Shown: positions 6,179 through 13,812, numbered from the stretch's first letter. The stretch is 29,747 bases of DNA from a virus (IMGVR_UViG_3300031578_000249:1-29747), one strand, 5' to 3'. Numbers and translations are program-made. The notes: generated by a model not told the origin, from the letters alone.

Positions 6179-6955
6179 ATGAAATTATTTAATATAGACG
6201 AACAATATTATATCCCTAAAAGGTTTTTAGGTGAAGAAACGAAAAATGGTGGGCTAACTAAAAATAACCCTAGGAAATGGACTTCAAATGAAATTGAATG
6301 GGCATTAAGTCTTAAAGAAAAAGGATTTAAAAATAAAGATATAGCAAAGTTTTTATATAGAGAATTAGTTAGCGTTTCTATAAAGATGAAAAGAATTGCT
6401 AAAAATAATGGCATTACATATAACGAACCACATAGAGAAGATAAATATTTACACAATGATTTATTTTTAGCAGAAATCAATCCTAAATTAGTTTTAGATT
6501 TATTTTCTGGTGCAAATTCTTATTATGATGGTAAAGTAGAGGAACTTTATACAAACGATATAGATGAAAGATTTAATACTTACTATTCTGAAAAGGCGGA
6601 GAAATTAGTATGCAAATTATATTATGAGGGTGCAAAGTTTGATTTAATAGATATTGATCCATTTGGTTCCGCTTATGATTGTTTTGATTTATGTGTAAAA
6701 ATGGCTAAAAAAGGGTTAATAATAACTCTTGGTGAAATAGGACATAAAAGATGGAAAAGGTTGGATTTCGTTAGAAGCCATTACGGGATTGAAAAATTGG
6801 AAGATTTTACAAGCAATAGAATTGTTGATGAAATTATAAAAATAGGTGCAAGGAATAAGAAAAAACTAATACCTATTTTTTTGAATGATTATAGAAATAT
6901 ATCAAGAGTATATTTTAAAATAGAAACAATGAAAATTACAGAACAATGGGAGTAA
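6179..6955 (+). CDS. Trm1-like methyltransferase with N-terminal HTH, foreign composition
   Basis: 258 residues. Residues about 33-75 (K-W-T-S-N-E-I-E-W-A ... K-D-I-A-K-F-L ... S-I-K-M-K-R-I) look like a Myb/SANT-type or homeodomain-like helix-turn-helix. A class I SAM-binding motif follows at V-L-D107-L-F-S-G111, then N-D-I-D near 128, then D158-I-D160-P-F-G-S. The D-P-F-G form of the catalytic motif is typical of Trm1, the tRNA guanine-26 N2-dimethyltransferase, rather than of D/N-P-P-Y adenine DNA methylases. The product could modify RNA or, given the HTH, DNA; the target is unknown. Leucine is mainly TTA and arginine AGA, and AG/CT dinucleotides are roughly five times as common as in the terminase gene, so it was almost certainly acquired recently. 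No own promoter was recognised. Confidence 0.78.
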   Translation: MKLFNIDEQYYIPKRFLGEETKNGGLTKNNPRKWTSNEIEWALSLKEKGFKNKDIAKFLYRELVSVSIKMKRIAKNNGITYNEPHREDKYLHNDLFLAEINPKLVLDLFSGANSYYDGKVEELYTNDIDERFNTYYSEKAEKLVCKLYYEGAKFDLIDIDPFGSAYDCFDLCVKMAKKGLIITLGEIGHKRWKRLDFVRSHYGIEKLEDFTSNRIVDEIIKIGARNKKKLIPIFLNDYRNISRVYFKIETMKITEQWE

Positions 6956-7001
6956 TTGCACCTAACGCAAAAGGCGTAACTAAAAACTAAAAAAATAAAA
7001 C

Positions 7002-7331
7002 ATGGAAAATTTTGAAAAATACGAACACGACATTCACAATTTGCCAACACCGGACCAAATGAAAACATTTGATGAAATGATTGGATTTTTAAAAACACGC
7101 GCCAATTGTCGTGTTGATTGCGTTCATTTTTTCGTGTTGGATCTTCATTCACATTTGAAAAAAATTCAATTAATGGTTGAATCAATTCCAATGGAAAAAA
7201 GAAAAACACATTTTGAATGCAAACAAATCAAACATCGGTTGTCAATTATTTTAAAAAATTATTTGGATGGAAATATTCAACAAACCGGAACATTGAATGT
7301 GGACACCACATTTTCATCATACAAAAAATGA
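7002..7331 (+). CDS. Hypothetical protein, 109 residues
   Basis: Not recognised. Predicted helical, with histidines and cysteines scattered (D-C-V-H-F-F-V-L-D-L-H-S-H near 44-56) that might bind metal, although no clear ligand spacing is visible. The start follows AAAAAAATAAAAC, 46 bases after the methyltransferase stop. Codon use returns to the phage pattern (TTG leucine, CGT arginine, few AG/CT), so the methyltransferase insert ends before this gene. It is the last gene before the promoter at 7336. Confidence 0.7.
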   Translation: MENFEKYEHDIHNLPTPDQMKTFDEMIGFLKTRANCRVDCVHFFVLDLHSHLKKIQLMVESIPMEKRKTHFECKQIKHRLSIILKNYLDGNIQQTGTLNVDTTFSSYKK

Positions 7332-7335
7332 ATTA

Positions 7336-7365
7336 TTGAAAAACATTATTTTTTCACTAAATTTG
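7336..7365 (+). promoter_or_regulatory. Bacteroidota-type promoter before the membrane protein/endolysin genes
   Basis: TTG (7336-7338), 19 bases, TAAATTTG (7358-7365), 31 bases before the ATG at 7397. It fits the -33/-7 consensus at the best spacing and lies in the only gap of this part of the window. Confidence 0.7.
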
Positions 7366-7396
7366 TGATTCAGCATTAAACCAATAAATAAAAAAC

Positions 7397-7648
7397 ATGA
7401 AAAAACAAGAACAACAAACATCAAAAAAACCATCATTGAAAATTCGAATTGTCGGAATGTTGATTTTTCCGGTTGCGTTGTTATTTTGGTGCATTGACCG
7501 ATTGATTCACGTCATCATGCCACATGCAACACACAACAAATTCACCGATTATTTGAAAAACATGGAAAACATCAAATGGACCATTGCGCGAATCATCACA
7601 TTGTTTATTCCATTTATGTTGTGGAAATTGTTTTGGTGGATCGTATAA
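7397..7648 (+). CDS. Two-helix membrane protein, holin candidate
   Basis: 83 residues. After a basic N-terminus (many Lys), hydrophobic segments at about 17-40 and 60-82 are separated by a polar, histidine-containing loop. Size, two membrane helices and its position 11 bases ahead of the endolysin gene suggest a holin or another membrane partner of lysis, which would permeabilise the inner membrane. The C-terminus ends in aromatic residues (K-L-F-W-W-I-V), with no charged tail, which is less typical. A second holin-like protein is encoded at 27643, so only one of the two may be the main holin. Confidence 0.6.
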   Translation: MKKQEQQTSKKPSLKIRIVGMLIFPVALLFWCIDRLIHVIMPHATHNKFTDYLKNMENIKWTIARIITLFIPFMLWKLFWWIV

Positions 7649-7659
7649 AAAACTGAATC

Positions 7660-8250
7660 ATGATCAAACCAATTTTCAACAATAAACGATTCACATTGTC
7701 CGAATTATTGACCGCGCAAAGGGAATCTGAACGAAATGATGACGAGGATGTTTTTTTGGATGTTCCGTTCACAAACGAAATTTGTCCGATTTCCATTGAT
7801 GAAAATGAATTGCGTCAATACATAAGAAACGCCGAAATAAAGCGAAAAATAACATCATTGACAATTCATTGCACCGCGTCACATCAAACCGCTACAATTA
7901 GCGGAATTTTGGCAATGTGGAAACGCAAAGGATGGAAAAACGTCGGTTATCACATTATATTGCCGTTGACCGGTTTTTCAGTTTTGGCAGATTTTAACAA
8001 TGTCACAAACGGCGCAATTGGTTATAATCAAAACGGCGTTCACATTTCATATATTGGCGGAATTGACGAGAACATCAAAGCAATTGACAACCGAACAGAT
8101 TCGCAAAAACGATTGATTGACGTTTTTATTGTTGAAATGGTAAAACGATTTCCGAAAATTAAGGTGATCGGACACAATGAAGTCGCGAACAAAGCATGTC
8201 CATCGTTCAAAGTGAAAAACGAATATCCGGAACATTGGACCGGAATATAA
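7660..8250 (+). CDS. Endolysin: N-acetylmuramoyl-L-alanine amidase (Amidase_2/T7 lysozyme type)
   Basis: 196 residues. The amidase domain spans roughly 64-190. Zinc ligands are H70 (L-T-I-H-C-T-A), H172 (I-G-H-N-E-V) and C180 (K-A-C-P-S-F); the H-to-C distance of eight and a lysine two residues before the cysteine (K178) match T7 lysozyme. Y97 in V-G-Y-H fits the catalytic tyrosine. It cleaves the amide bond between muramic acid and the stem peptide, degrading the cell wall at lysis. The first 60 residues are a charged extension with no signal peptide, so release probably needs a holin. It follows the two-helix protein and precedes terminase. Confidence 0.92.
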   Translation: MIKPIFNNKRFTLSELLTAQRESERNDDEDVFLDVPFTNEICPISIDENELRQYIRNAEIKRKITSLTIHCTASHQTATISGILAMWKRKGWKNVGYHIILPLTGFSVLADFNNVTNGAIGYNQNGVHISYIGGIDENIKAIDNRTDSQKRLIDVFIVEMVKRFPKIKVIGHNEVANKACPSFKVKNEYPEHWTGI

Positions 8251-8262
8251 AATTTTAAAAAT

Positions 8263-8769
8263 ATGGAAACGAACAAAAACACCGCAAAAACCGATTCAAA
8301 AACAACCAAACGAACAAACACACGTTCAATCAAAAAAACGCCGGTAATCGAAAAACAATCAACAAATTCCGACATATTAAAAGAGAAACCCGAACAAACA
8401 CAAACAATAAACGCCAAAAAACGGATGTTGAAAGCAATGGAAAACAATTTGTGTATTGTCACAAGGGCGTCAAATGTTGCAAAAATTCATCGTTCAACTC
8501 ATTATCAATGGATCGTCGATGATCCGGAATATAAAAAACAAATTGATGAATTGTCGGAAATCGTTCATGACATGGTTGAAAACGAATTGTTTCAACAAAT
8601 AAAAGGTGGAAACACAACATCAACAATTTTCTACATGAAATGCAAAATGCGTTCACGCGGTTATATTGAAAAATCTGAAATGGATTTGAATTTCAATCAA
8701 CCGGATTTTTCACAATTGACAACGGATGAAATTCGTCAAATGCTAAAAATTGAAAATGAACAAAAATGA
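8263..8769 (+). CDS. terS: Terminase small subunit
   Basis: 168 residues. A long lysine/threonine-rich flexible N-terminus (1-48) precedes a helix-turn-helix near 50-90 (N-L-C-I-V-T-R-A-S-N-V-A-K-I-H-R-S-T), which should recognise the packaging start in phage DNA. The middle D-M-V-E-N-E-L-F-Q-Q-I-K-G-G-N-T-T-S-T-I-F-Y-M-K-C is the oligomerisation block common to small terminases of the phBC6A51/Terminase_1-like kind. The C-terminal end contains acidic residues that may bind the large subunit. The end overlaps the large-subunit gene by 14 bases, the usual TerS-TerL arrangement. Confidence 0.85.
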   Translation: METNKNTAKTDSKTTKRTNTRSIKKTPVIEKQSTNSDILKEKPEQTQTINAKKRMLKAMENNLCIVTRASNVAKIHRSTHYQWIVDDPEYKKQIDELSEIVHDMVENELFQQIKGGNTTSTIFYMKCKMRSRGYIEKSEMDLNFNQPDFSQLTTDEIRQMLKIENEQK

Positions 8770-10126
8770 TGTCATCAAACAAATGTTGTTTTTTGAATTG
8801 TGCCGTCGTGATTTTTGGACATTTTGCAAATTTTATGACAAACAATTTTTCAGTCAACGAACATTTTTGAAGGATGTCGCGACGGCGTTTCAAAAAATTG
8901 AAAATGGTGAAATCAAATCGTTGTCGGTTTCCATGCCACCACGCGCCGGAAAATCATTCATCACATCATTGTTTTGTGCGTGGACCATTGGCAAACATCC
9001 ATCGGAATCCGTTATGCGAAACACATGCACCGCGACGTTGTACAAGAAATTTTCTTATGACGTGCGTGACATTGTGCGTTCGGAACAATTTCAACAAGTT
9101 TTTCCAAATGTCCGATTGTCGGATGACAAATCAAATTTGGATGGATGGAACACAAATTCATCAAAACAAGTTGGTTATTTTGGTGCCGGTGTTGGTGGAA
9201 CAATCATTGGTTTTGGCGCGTCAAAATTAGCAATCACAGATGATTTGTATAGAAATTTAGAGGACGCAATAAACGAAAACCAAAACGCGCGAATCATCCA
9301 ATGGAAACAAGGAACGCACGATTCACGTTTTGAATCCGGATGTTCACGAATTGACATCGGTACACGTTGGACGCGCGACGATTTGATTGGTCAAAACATT
9401 GATTCCGGCGTTTATGAAAAAATAATCATGATAGAAGCATTGAACGAAAATGATGAATCGTTTTGTGAACATGTGATGACAACGGATGAATATTTGGAAA
9501 AAAGAAAAAAAACAACACCGGAAATTTGGTTGGCGGAATATCAACAAACGCCAATTGATTTGACCGGACGTTTGTTTGGATCATTGGAAATAATGAATCC
9601 AAATGAATTTGAATTGATGATGGACCGCAAAAATCCAAATGGAGATTCAATTTTTGATGGTTTCATTGCTTATTTGGACGTCGCAGATATGGGAACGGAT
9701 TTCACCGCGTTGTCAATTGCCGGAATAAGCGGTTCGGAAATTATTGTTTGCGATTATGTTTTTGACCGGTCCAACACCGATGTCACAATTCCAATGGTTG
9801 CGTCCAAATTGGAAAAATGGGGTGTGAAATATTGTCGCGTTGAATCAAATTCAATGGGTGCCATTTATTCACGACAATTGCAGAAACAAACAAAATGTAG
9901 AATTTTGCCGGTTCCAAATACACAAAACAAAATGACGAGAATCATCATGAATTCGGATTTCATTTTGAACCGGATGAAATTCGTGAAATATGACAATCCA
10001 CAATCGGTTCAATTTATTGAAAACGTTTTGTCATTCAGTAAGGAAGGAAAAAACAAACATGATGACGCGCCGGATTGTTTGTCGGGTTTGTCAATGTTGA
10101 TTCAATCAATGTTCACTAATATTTGA
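8756..10126 (+). CDS. terL: Terminase large subunit (packaging ATPase/nuclease)
   Basis: 456 residues from the ATG at 8756; the frame extends to a TTG at 8750, but ATG is preferred. The ATPase half has a Walker A variant M-P-P-R-A-G-K66-S-F (about 60-68) and a Walker B/catalytic strand L-A-I-T-D162-D163. The nuclease half starts with the RNase H-like strand Y-L-D308-V-A-D and ends with D436-D-A-P-D-C-L. These metal-binding acids cut concatemeric DNA, while the ATPase drives it into the prohead through the portal. The N-terminal F-W-T-F-C-K-F-Y region matches the adenine-binding lead-in of this family. No intein or intron interrupts the gene. It is followed by an unusual 149-base non-coding region. 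Confidence 0.95.
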   Translation: MNKNDVIKQMLFFELCRRDFWTFCKFYDKQFFSQRTFLKDVATAFQKIENGEIKSLSVSMPPRAGKSFITSLFCAWTIGKHPSESVMRNTCTATLYKKFSYDVRDIVRSEQFQQVFPNVRLSDDKSNLDGWNTNSSKQVGYFGAGVGGTIIGFGASKLAITDDLYRNLEDAINENQNARIIQWKQGTHDSRFESGCSRIDIGTRWTRDDLIGQNIDSGVYEKIIMIEALNENDESFCEHVMTTDEYLEKRKKTTPEIWLAEYQQTPIDLTGRLFGSLEIMNPNEFELMMDRKNPNGDSIFDGFIAYLDVADMGTDFTALSIAGISGSEIIVCDYVFDRSNTDVTIPMVASKLEKWGVKYCRVESNSMGAIYSRQLQKQTKCRILPVPNTQNKMTRIIMNSDFILNRMKFVKYDNPQSVQFIENVLSFSKEGKNKHDDAPDCLSGLSMLIQSMFTNI

Positions 10127-10133
10127 CAACAAA

Positions 10134-10174
10134 CGTTCAACAAGTGTTAAACAAGTGTTCAACACAATTGAACA
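10134..10174. promoter_or_regulatory. Array of four phased TGTTnAACA-like palindromes
   Basis: Four related 9-base units, CGTTCAACA, TGTTAAACA, TGTTCAACA and ATTGAACA, have centres at 10138, 10149, 10160 and 10170. The spacing of 11, 11 and 10 bases puts them on one face of the helix. The third is extended to the perfect palindrome GTGTT-C-AACAC. It lies just behind the terminase gene and about 70 bases before the structural-gene promoter. Likely a cooperative protein-binding array (operator or packaging site). Confidence 0.55.
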
Positions 10175-10183
10175 AACGGCAAC

Positions 10184-10212
10184 AAAGGAAATAAAAGGAA
10201 ATAAAAGGAAAT
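10184..10212. repeat. Three tandem copies of a 10-base A-rich repeat
   Basis: The unit AAAGGAAAT(A) occurs three times with an exact 10-base period (GG at 10187, 10197 and 10207). A-tracts repeated with helical periodicity tend to curve DNA. The repeat separates the palindrome array from the promoter at 10245. Confidence 0.7.
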
Positions 10213-10230
10213 AATATAAAAAAAACAAAG

Positions 10231-10262
10231 TTGTGATTTTTTTGTAATTTTGTAAAAATACA
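10231..10262 (+). promoter_or_regulatory. Late-type promoter before the portal gene
   Basis: TAATTTTG at 10245-10252 fits the -7 box TAnnTTTG, but no TTG lies at the usual distance upstream. The stretch TTTTGTAATTTTGTAAAAAT is shared almost exactly with the site at 11471-11491, including bases after the -7 box. The ATG follows 24 bases after the box. A phage-specific late promoter, possibly needing an activator bound upstream, is the best reading. Confidence 0.55.
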
Positions 10263-10275
10263 CGAATCAATAAAA

Positions 10276-11466
10276 ATGGAAAACAATTTTTGGTCATCGG
10301 TGTTTGGTTGGGCGTCCGGAAAAAACGATTGGAACAGAAACCGAAATCAAACAAATGAATTTTGGGGAACGAAAAAACCGGTTTGGGTTGATACCAACAA
10401 ACCAATTGAGTTGTTTTTGGCAATTCCGGAATTGCGGTCGGTTGTTGAACGTCGCGCGTCAATGATGTCAAGCGCAAAACCAAAAATTGTTGATGATAAT
10501 GGAAATGTAATTGAAAACCATGCATGGTTGCAAAAAATTATTGATCAACCGAATCCATCGCAAAGTTGGTCGGATGTCATTTTTTCATTGTCAATCAATG
10601 ACGCGTTGTTCAATAACGCCTTTGCATATTCACCAAAAAGGGCGTTTGATTATCGAAACATTATTATTCCATTGCCAACATCAAAAATCAAAATTGATTT
10701 GTCCGGACGTTTTTTGAATCAATTGGATTCCGGCGGTTTGTTTGATGGTTTTAAATTTTACTACAATGACAATGATTTCGAAAATATTTCAATCGATGAC
10801 ATGTTGTATTTCACAACGCCGGATGGAATCAATTTGATCAATCCATCAAACAGAATTGAAACATTGAAATATCCGTTGTCAAATATTGTTGCGCAATATA
10901 AAAAACGAAATGTTTTGTTGGAAAATTTAACCGCGTTGGGAATTTTGTCAACACAAAAATCCGACATGGGCGGTTCATTGCCGTTGACAGATGAAGAACG
11001 AAAAACCATTCGGAACGATTGGAAACGTCGAAACAAAGATGAAATTATCATGACCGAATCAAATGTCAGTTGGACGCCAATGAATTTTCCAACAAAGGAT
11101 TTGATGTTGTTCGAGGAATTAGACGCCGATCGAATGGCAATCATTGACGCGTTCGGAATGTCACATCATATTTTTTCAAAGGAATCCGGATCAACGTTTT
11201 CAAATGTTCGGGAAGGTATGCGGATGACATATCAAGACACAATAATACCGGAAACCAAACAAATGTATGACAACATTTCAAACCAATGGAAATTGCCGGA
11301 AACCGGTGTTCATTTGGTTCCGGATTTTTCACATGTTGCCGTTCTACAAAATGACATTAAGGAACAATCGGACGCAATGGAAAAACGCGCAAACGCCGTT
11401 GAAAAAATTATTCAAATGGGGTTAAATTTGACAGATGATGAAATTCGTTTATTGTTGCACATATAA
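10276..11466 (+). CDS. Portal protein (HK97 family)
   Basis: 396 residues, close to the usual length of HK97-type portals. Typical pieces are F-L-A-I-P-E-L-R-S-V-V-E-R-R-A near 50-64 (clip/wing start), L-I-I-D-Q-P-N-P-S-Q-S-W near 90-100, a central segment with L-E-N-L-T-A-L-G-I-L, and the C-terminal S-G-S-T-F-S-N-V-R-E-G-M-R region near 305-317 that forms the channel helix and crown. Twelve copies make the ring at one capsid vertex, which docks terminase and later the tail connectors. It is followed by protease and capsid genes in the canonical order. Confidence 0.9.
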   Translation: MENNFWSSVFGWASGKNDWNRNRNQTNEFWGTKKPVWVDTNKPIELFLAIPELRSVVERRASMMSSAKPKIVDDNGNVIENHAWLQKIIDQPNPSQSWSDVIFSLSINDALFNNAFAYSPKRAFDYRNIIIPLPTSKIKIDLSGRFLNQLDSGGLFDGFKFYYNDNDFENISIDDMLYFTTPDGINLINPSNRIETLKYPLSNIVAQYKKRNVLLENLTALGILSTQKSDMGGSLPLTDEERKTIRNDWKRRNKDEIIMTESNVSWTPMNFPTKDLMLFEELDADRMAIIDAFGMSHHIFSKESGSTFSNVREGMRMTYQDTIIPETKQMYDNISNQWKLPETGVHLVPDFSHVAVLQNDIKEQSDAMEKRANAVEKIIQMGLNLTDDEIRLLLHI

Positions 11467-11482
11467 AAATTTTGTATTTTTG
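11452..11482 (+). promoter_or_regulatory. Promoter before the prohead protease gene
   Basis: TTG at 11452-11454 inside the end of the portal gene, a 20-base spacer and TATTTTTG at 11475-11482, only 19 bases before the ATG at 11501. The surrounding TTTTGTATTTTTGTAAAAAT matches the site before the portal gene. Confidence 0.6.
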
Positions 11483-11500
11483 TAAAAATACAACGAACGA

Positions 11501-12262
11501 ATGAAAAAAGAATTCAAAAATTACGAAACAAAATCATTGACAGAAATCAAAGATATTGATTTAAAAAATCGTCAAGTCGCAATATATTTATCAAAATTCA
11601 ACAACATTGATTCAGATGATGACATGATTTTGAACGGATCATTCAAAAATTCAATCAATCAAAATGGTCCATTGTCAACGTCAAACCGCAAAATTCAATT
11701 TTTACGTCATCATGATTGGGAACATCAAATTGGAAAATTTGTTGAATTGAATGAAGATGAAAACGGATTGTTTGCGGTTGGTCAATTGGGAACATCAACG
11801 AAAGGTGAGGACGCGTTAAGAGATTACGACGAAGGAATAATCAATGAACATTCAATTGGATTTCAATACATTTCGGACAAAATAAAATGGGCGGAAGATT
11901 CAACAAAAACAAACGGCGGTTTTTTCCAAATAACTGAATTAAAGTTGTGGGAAGGTTCTGCGGTCACATTTGGATCAAATGAACAAACCAATGTTGTTGA
12001 CGTCGTGAAATCGATGGATGACAAAGTGAATGAAATAAACAAATTGACAAATCAAATGGATTTGGTCATCAAATCAATCCACAATGGACGTGGTTCGGAT
12101 GATCGTTTTCATAATTTAGGAATGAAATTGAAGTTTTTGAACGCACGTTTGATTGAAGTTGTAAACACAAAACCGGTTGACAAAAATCATTTTGCCGTTG
12201 GACAACAATCAAAATCGTTCGATTGGGAAAAAGTAGATTTATTAATTCATCAAAAAAAATAA
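11501..12262 (+). CDS. Prohead serine protease (HK97/S78 type)
   Basis: 253 residues. The protease domain (about 20-170) has the fold markers of HK97 gp4-like maturation proteases: F-L-R-H70-H71-D-W with the catalytic histidine, and E-H117-S118-I-G-F with the nucleophilic serine next to the second histidine, followed by L-K-L-W-E-G-S-A-V-T-F-G. It should cleave the N-terminal scaffolding part of the major capsid protein during prohead maturation and then itself. The C-terminal 80 residues form a helical tail. It sits between portal and capsid, its standard place. Confidence 0.9.
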   Translation: MKKEFKNYETKSLTEIKDIDLKNRQVAIYLSKFNNIDSDDDMILNGSFKNSINQNGPLSTSNRKIQFLRHHDWEHQIGKFVELNEDENGLFAVGQLGTSTKGEDALRDYDEGIINEHSIGFQYISDKIKWAEDSTKTNGGFFQITELKLWEGSAVTFGSNEQTNVVDVVKSMDDKVNEINKLTNQMDLVIKSIHNGRGSDDRFHNLGMKLKFLNARLIEVVNTKPVDKNHFAVGQQSKSFDWEKVDLLIHQKK

Positions 12263-12265
12263 AAG

Positions 12266-13492
12266 ATGGAACATTTAGAAATGACGCCGGAAATGGTTGT
12301 CGAAAAAATTCAAAACGTGATTGACGAAATCAAAGATGGTTTCGCAACAAGTGAGGAAGTTGAATCCTTAAAATCGGAATTGGAATCGTTAAAAGCAAAA
12401 GCGAACACCGATCAAACAACCGAATTAAAAACAAAATTTGTTGAATTGGAATCACAAATCAACGCATTAAAAGAATCTAAAAAAGAACAACCAATGAAAA
12501 AAAAGTCAGTTTTTGACATGATTAAAGAGAAAGCAGAAAACATAAAAAACATCATTGGTCAAAAATCCGGTGTTGTTTCGTTGATTGTTAAAGCAAATCA
12601 AAATCCGGTTGACATTGATGGTCGCGAATTGTACGCACAAGAAATTGAAGGCACAACAATGCGTCCGGTTCGTGCAACGCGAATCATTGATTTGTTTCGT
12701 CGTGTTCCGGTTTCAACGGAATTTGTGAAATATCGTGAGGAAGATATTGTTACGCGTGACGCAAAGGTTGTAATAGCGTGTGCAACGTCAACGCACACCA
12801 CGAAAAAAAAATGGAAAGTAAGAACCGTACAGATTGCAAAAATTCGTGATTTTGTTGATGTATGCATTGACATGATGGATGACTATAATTTCGTTACTTC
12901 GGAAATCGAAAATTTGGTTGAATCATCGGTGAAATTGGTTGAAGATTCTGAAATTTTGTTGGGTGTTGGTGATATTTTGTCAATCGATTCGATTGCGTCA
13001 ATATTTGATCCGGCAAACGTTTTGGCACCTTTTACCGGCGCGTTTACGTTTCCGACAATTGCAGAATTGACCGGTGCAATGAAAGCGCAAATTTATACGT
13101 TTGGGGCGCAAAATAGTTGGGAAGCAAATACAATTTTAATGAATTACAACGATTATGTGAAATTTCAACACACGAAAAACGCAGATGGTGATTATTTGTT
13201 GCCAAATTTCGTTTCAACCGGTTCGGCAATTTTGAACGGAATGAACGTTGTGACATCACCATTGGTTGCGCCAAATGAATTATATGTGTTTGATTCAACG
13301 CGTGGTGTGATTTTAGAACGTCAAGGTGTTGAGGTGCAAATGTCGTATGAAAACAACGATAATTTCGAACATGAAGTTGTGACAATCAAAGCGGTTGAAC
13401 GAATTCAATTCCATGTTGCAACAATTGAGGAAAACGCGTTCATGAAGTGTGATGACATCGCAACGGCGTTGACATTAATCACCGCCCCATAA
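12266..13492 (+). CDS. Major capsid protein (HK97 fold) with N-terminal scaffold domain
   Basis: 408 residues. Residues 1-75 are a charged coiled coil (E-S-L-K-S-E-L-E-S-L-K-A-K) that acts as a built-in scaffold, followed by a lysine-rich stretch (M-K-K-K, 77-80). The mature chain probably begins near residue 100-110, where the sequence turns into the HK97-like shell domain: R-I-I-D-L-F-R-R-V-P near 138-147, the long spine helix region near 200-225, and the A-domain strands I-L-M-N-Y-N-D-Y and V-V-T-S-P-L-V-A-P-N-E-L-Y-V-F near 290-345. The exact cleavage site is inferred. The protease gene directly precedes it, three bases away. Confidence 0.9.
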   Translation: MEHLEMTPEMVVEKIQNVIDEIKDGFATSEEVESLKSELESLKAKANTDQTTELKTKFVELESQINALKESKKEQPMKKKSVFDMIKEKAENIKNIIGQKSGVVSLIVKANQNPVDIDGRELYAQEIEGTTMRPVRATRIIDLFRRVPVSTEFVKYREEDIVTRDAKVVIACATSTHTTKKKWKVRTVQIAKIRDFVDVCIDMMDDYNFVTSEIENLVESSVKLVEDSEILLGVGDILSIDSIASIFDPANVLAPFTGAFTFPTIAELTGAMKAQIYTFGAQNSWEANTILMNYNDYVKFQHTKNADGDYLLPNFVSTGSAILNGMNVVTSPLVAPNELYVFDSTRGVILERQGVEVQMSYENNDNFEHEVVTIKAVERIQFHVATIEENAFMKCDDIATALTLITAP

Positions 13493-13511
13493 AAACCAAA
13501 AACAACGGATC

Positions 13512-13787
13512 ATGAAAAAAGTCAAAATCATTCGTAAATATGGACAATTCGAAGTCGGACAAATTGTCCAAGTCGATGAAAAAACGTCAACATTTTTGTT
13601 GATGAATTGCGTCGCATGTGTTCACATTGAACCGAAAAAATCCGGATGTTCGGATGATTGTGATGAATGTGATGATTGCAATGGTAAAAATAAAAAACGC
13701 GTTGTTGTTGAATCAATTTTGGAAACAGAAACGAAACCAACAACACGCAAAAAAAGAACAACAAAAAAACCGGATCAAAACGTTTGA
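13512..13787 (+). CDS. Small SH3-like protein with an acidic cysteine cluster
   Basis: 91 residues, not recognised by name. Residues 1-40 look like an SH3/KOW-type barrel (V-K-I-I-R-K-Y-G-Q-F-E-V-G-Q-I-V-Q-V). Cysteines C33/C36, C46/C50 and C53/C56 form C-x-x-C or similar pairs in a very acidic loop (D-D-C-D-E-C-D-D-C), suggesting a metal site. The tail is basic (T-R-K-K-R-T-T-K-K-P). It lies between capsid and connector genes, where phages often encode head-stabilising or accessory head proteins; a virion role is inferred. Its last four codons and stop fall within the hairpin at 13768. Confidence 0.7.
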   Translation: MKKVKIIRKYGQFEVGQIVQVDEKTSTFLLMNCVACVHIEPKKSGCSDDCDECDDCNGKNKKRVVVESILETETKPTTRKKRTTKKPDQNV

Positions 13788-13794
13788 TCCGGTT
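13768..13794 (+). terminator. Perfect 12-base hairpin over the end of the small SH3-like gene
   Basis: AACCGGATCAAA (13768-13779) pairs with TTTGATCCGGTT (13783-13794) around a three-base loop, with the TGA stop inside the right arm. T-tracts are absent downstream, so full termination is uncertain; it may reduce expression of tail genes relative to the capsid or protect the capsid mRNA 3' end. Shares the CCGGATC core with 4556-4586. Confidence 0.6.
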
Positions 13795-13812
13795 AATTAA
13801 AAACATTGAACA

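Noticed and set aside
6965-6977. Short stem ACGC/GCGT after the methyltransferase gene
   Set aside because: Only four base pairs and no T-run; too weak to call a terminator.
10127-10275. Small protein gene in the terminase-portal gap
   Set aside because: No frame with a start, leader and phage-like codon use; the sequence is explained better by the palindrome array, the 10-base repeats and the promoter.
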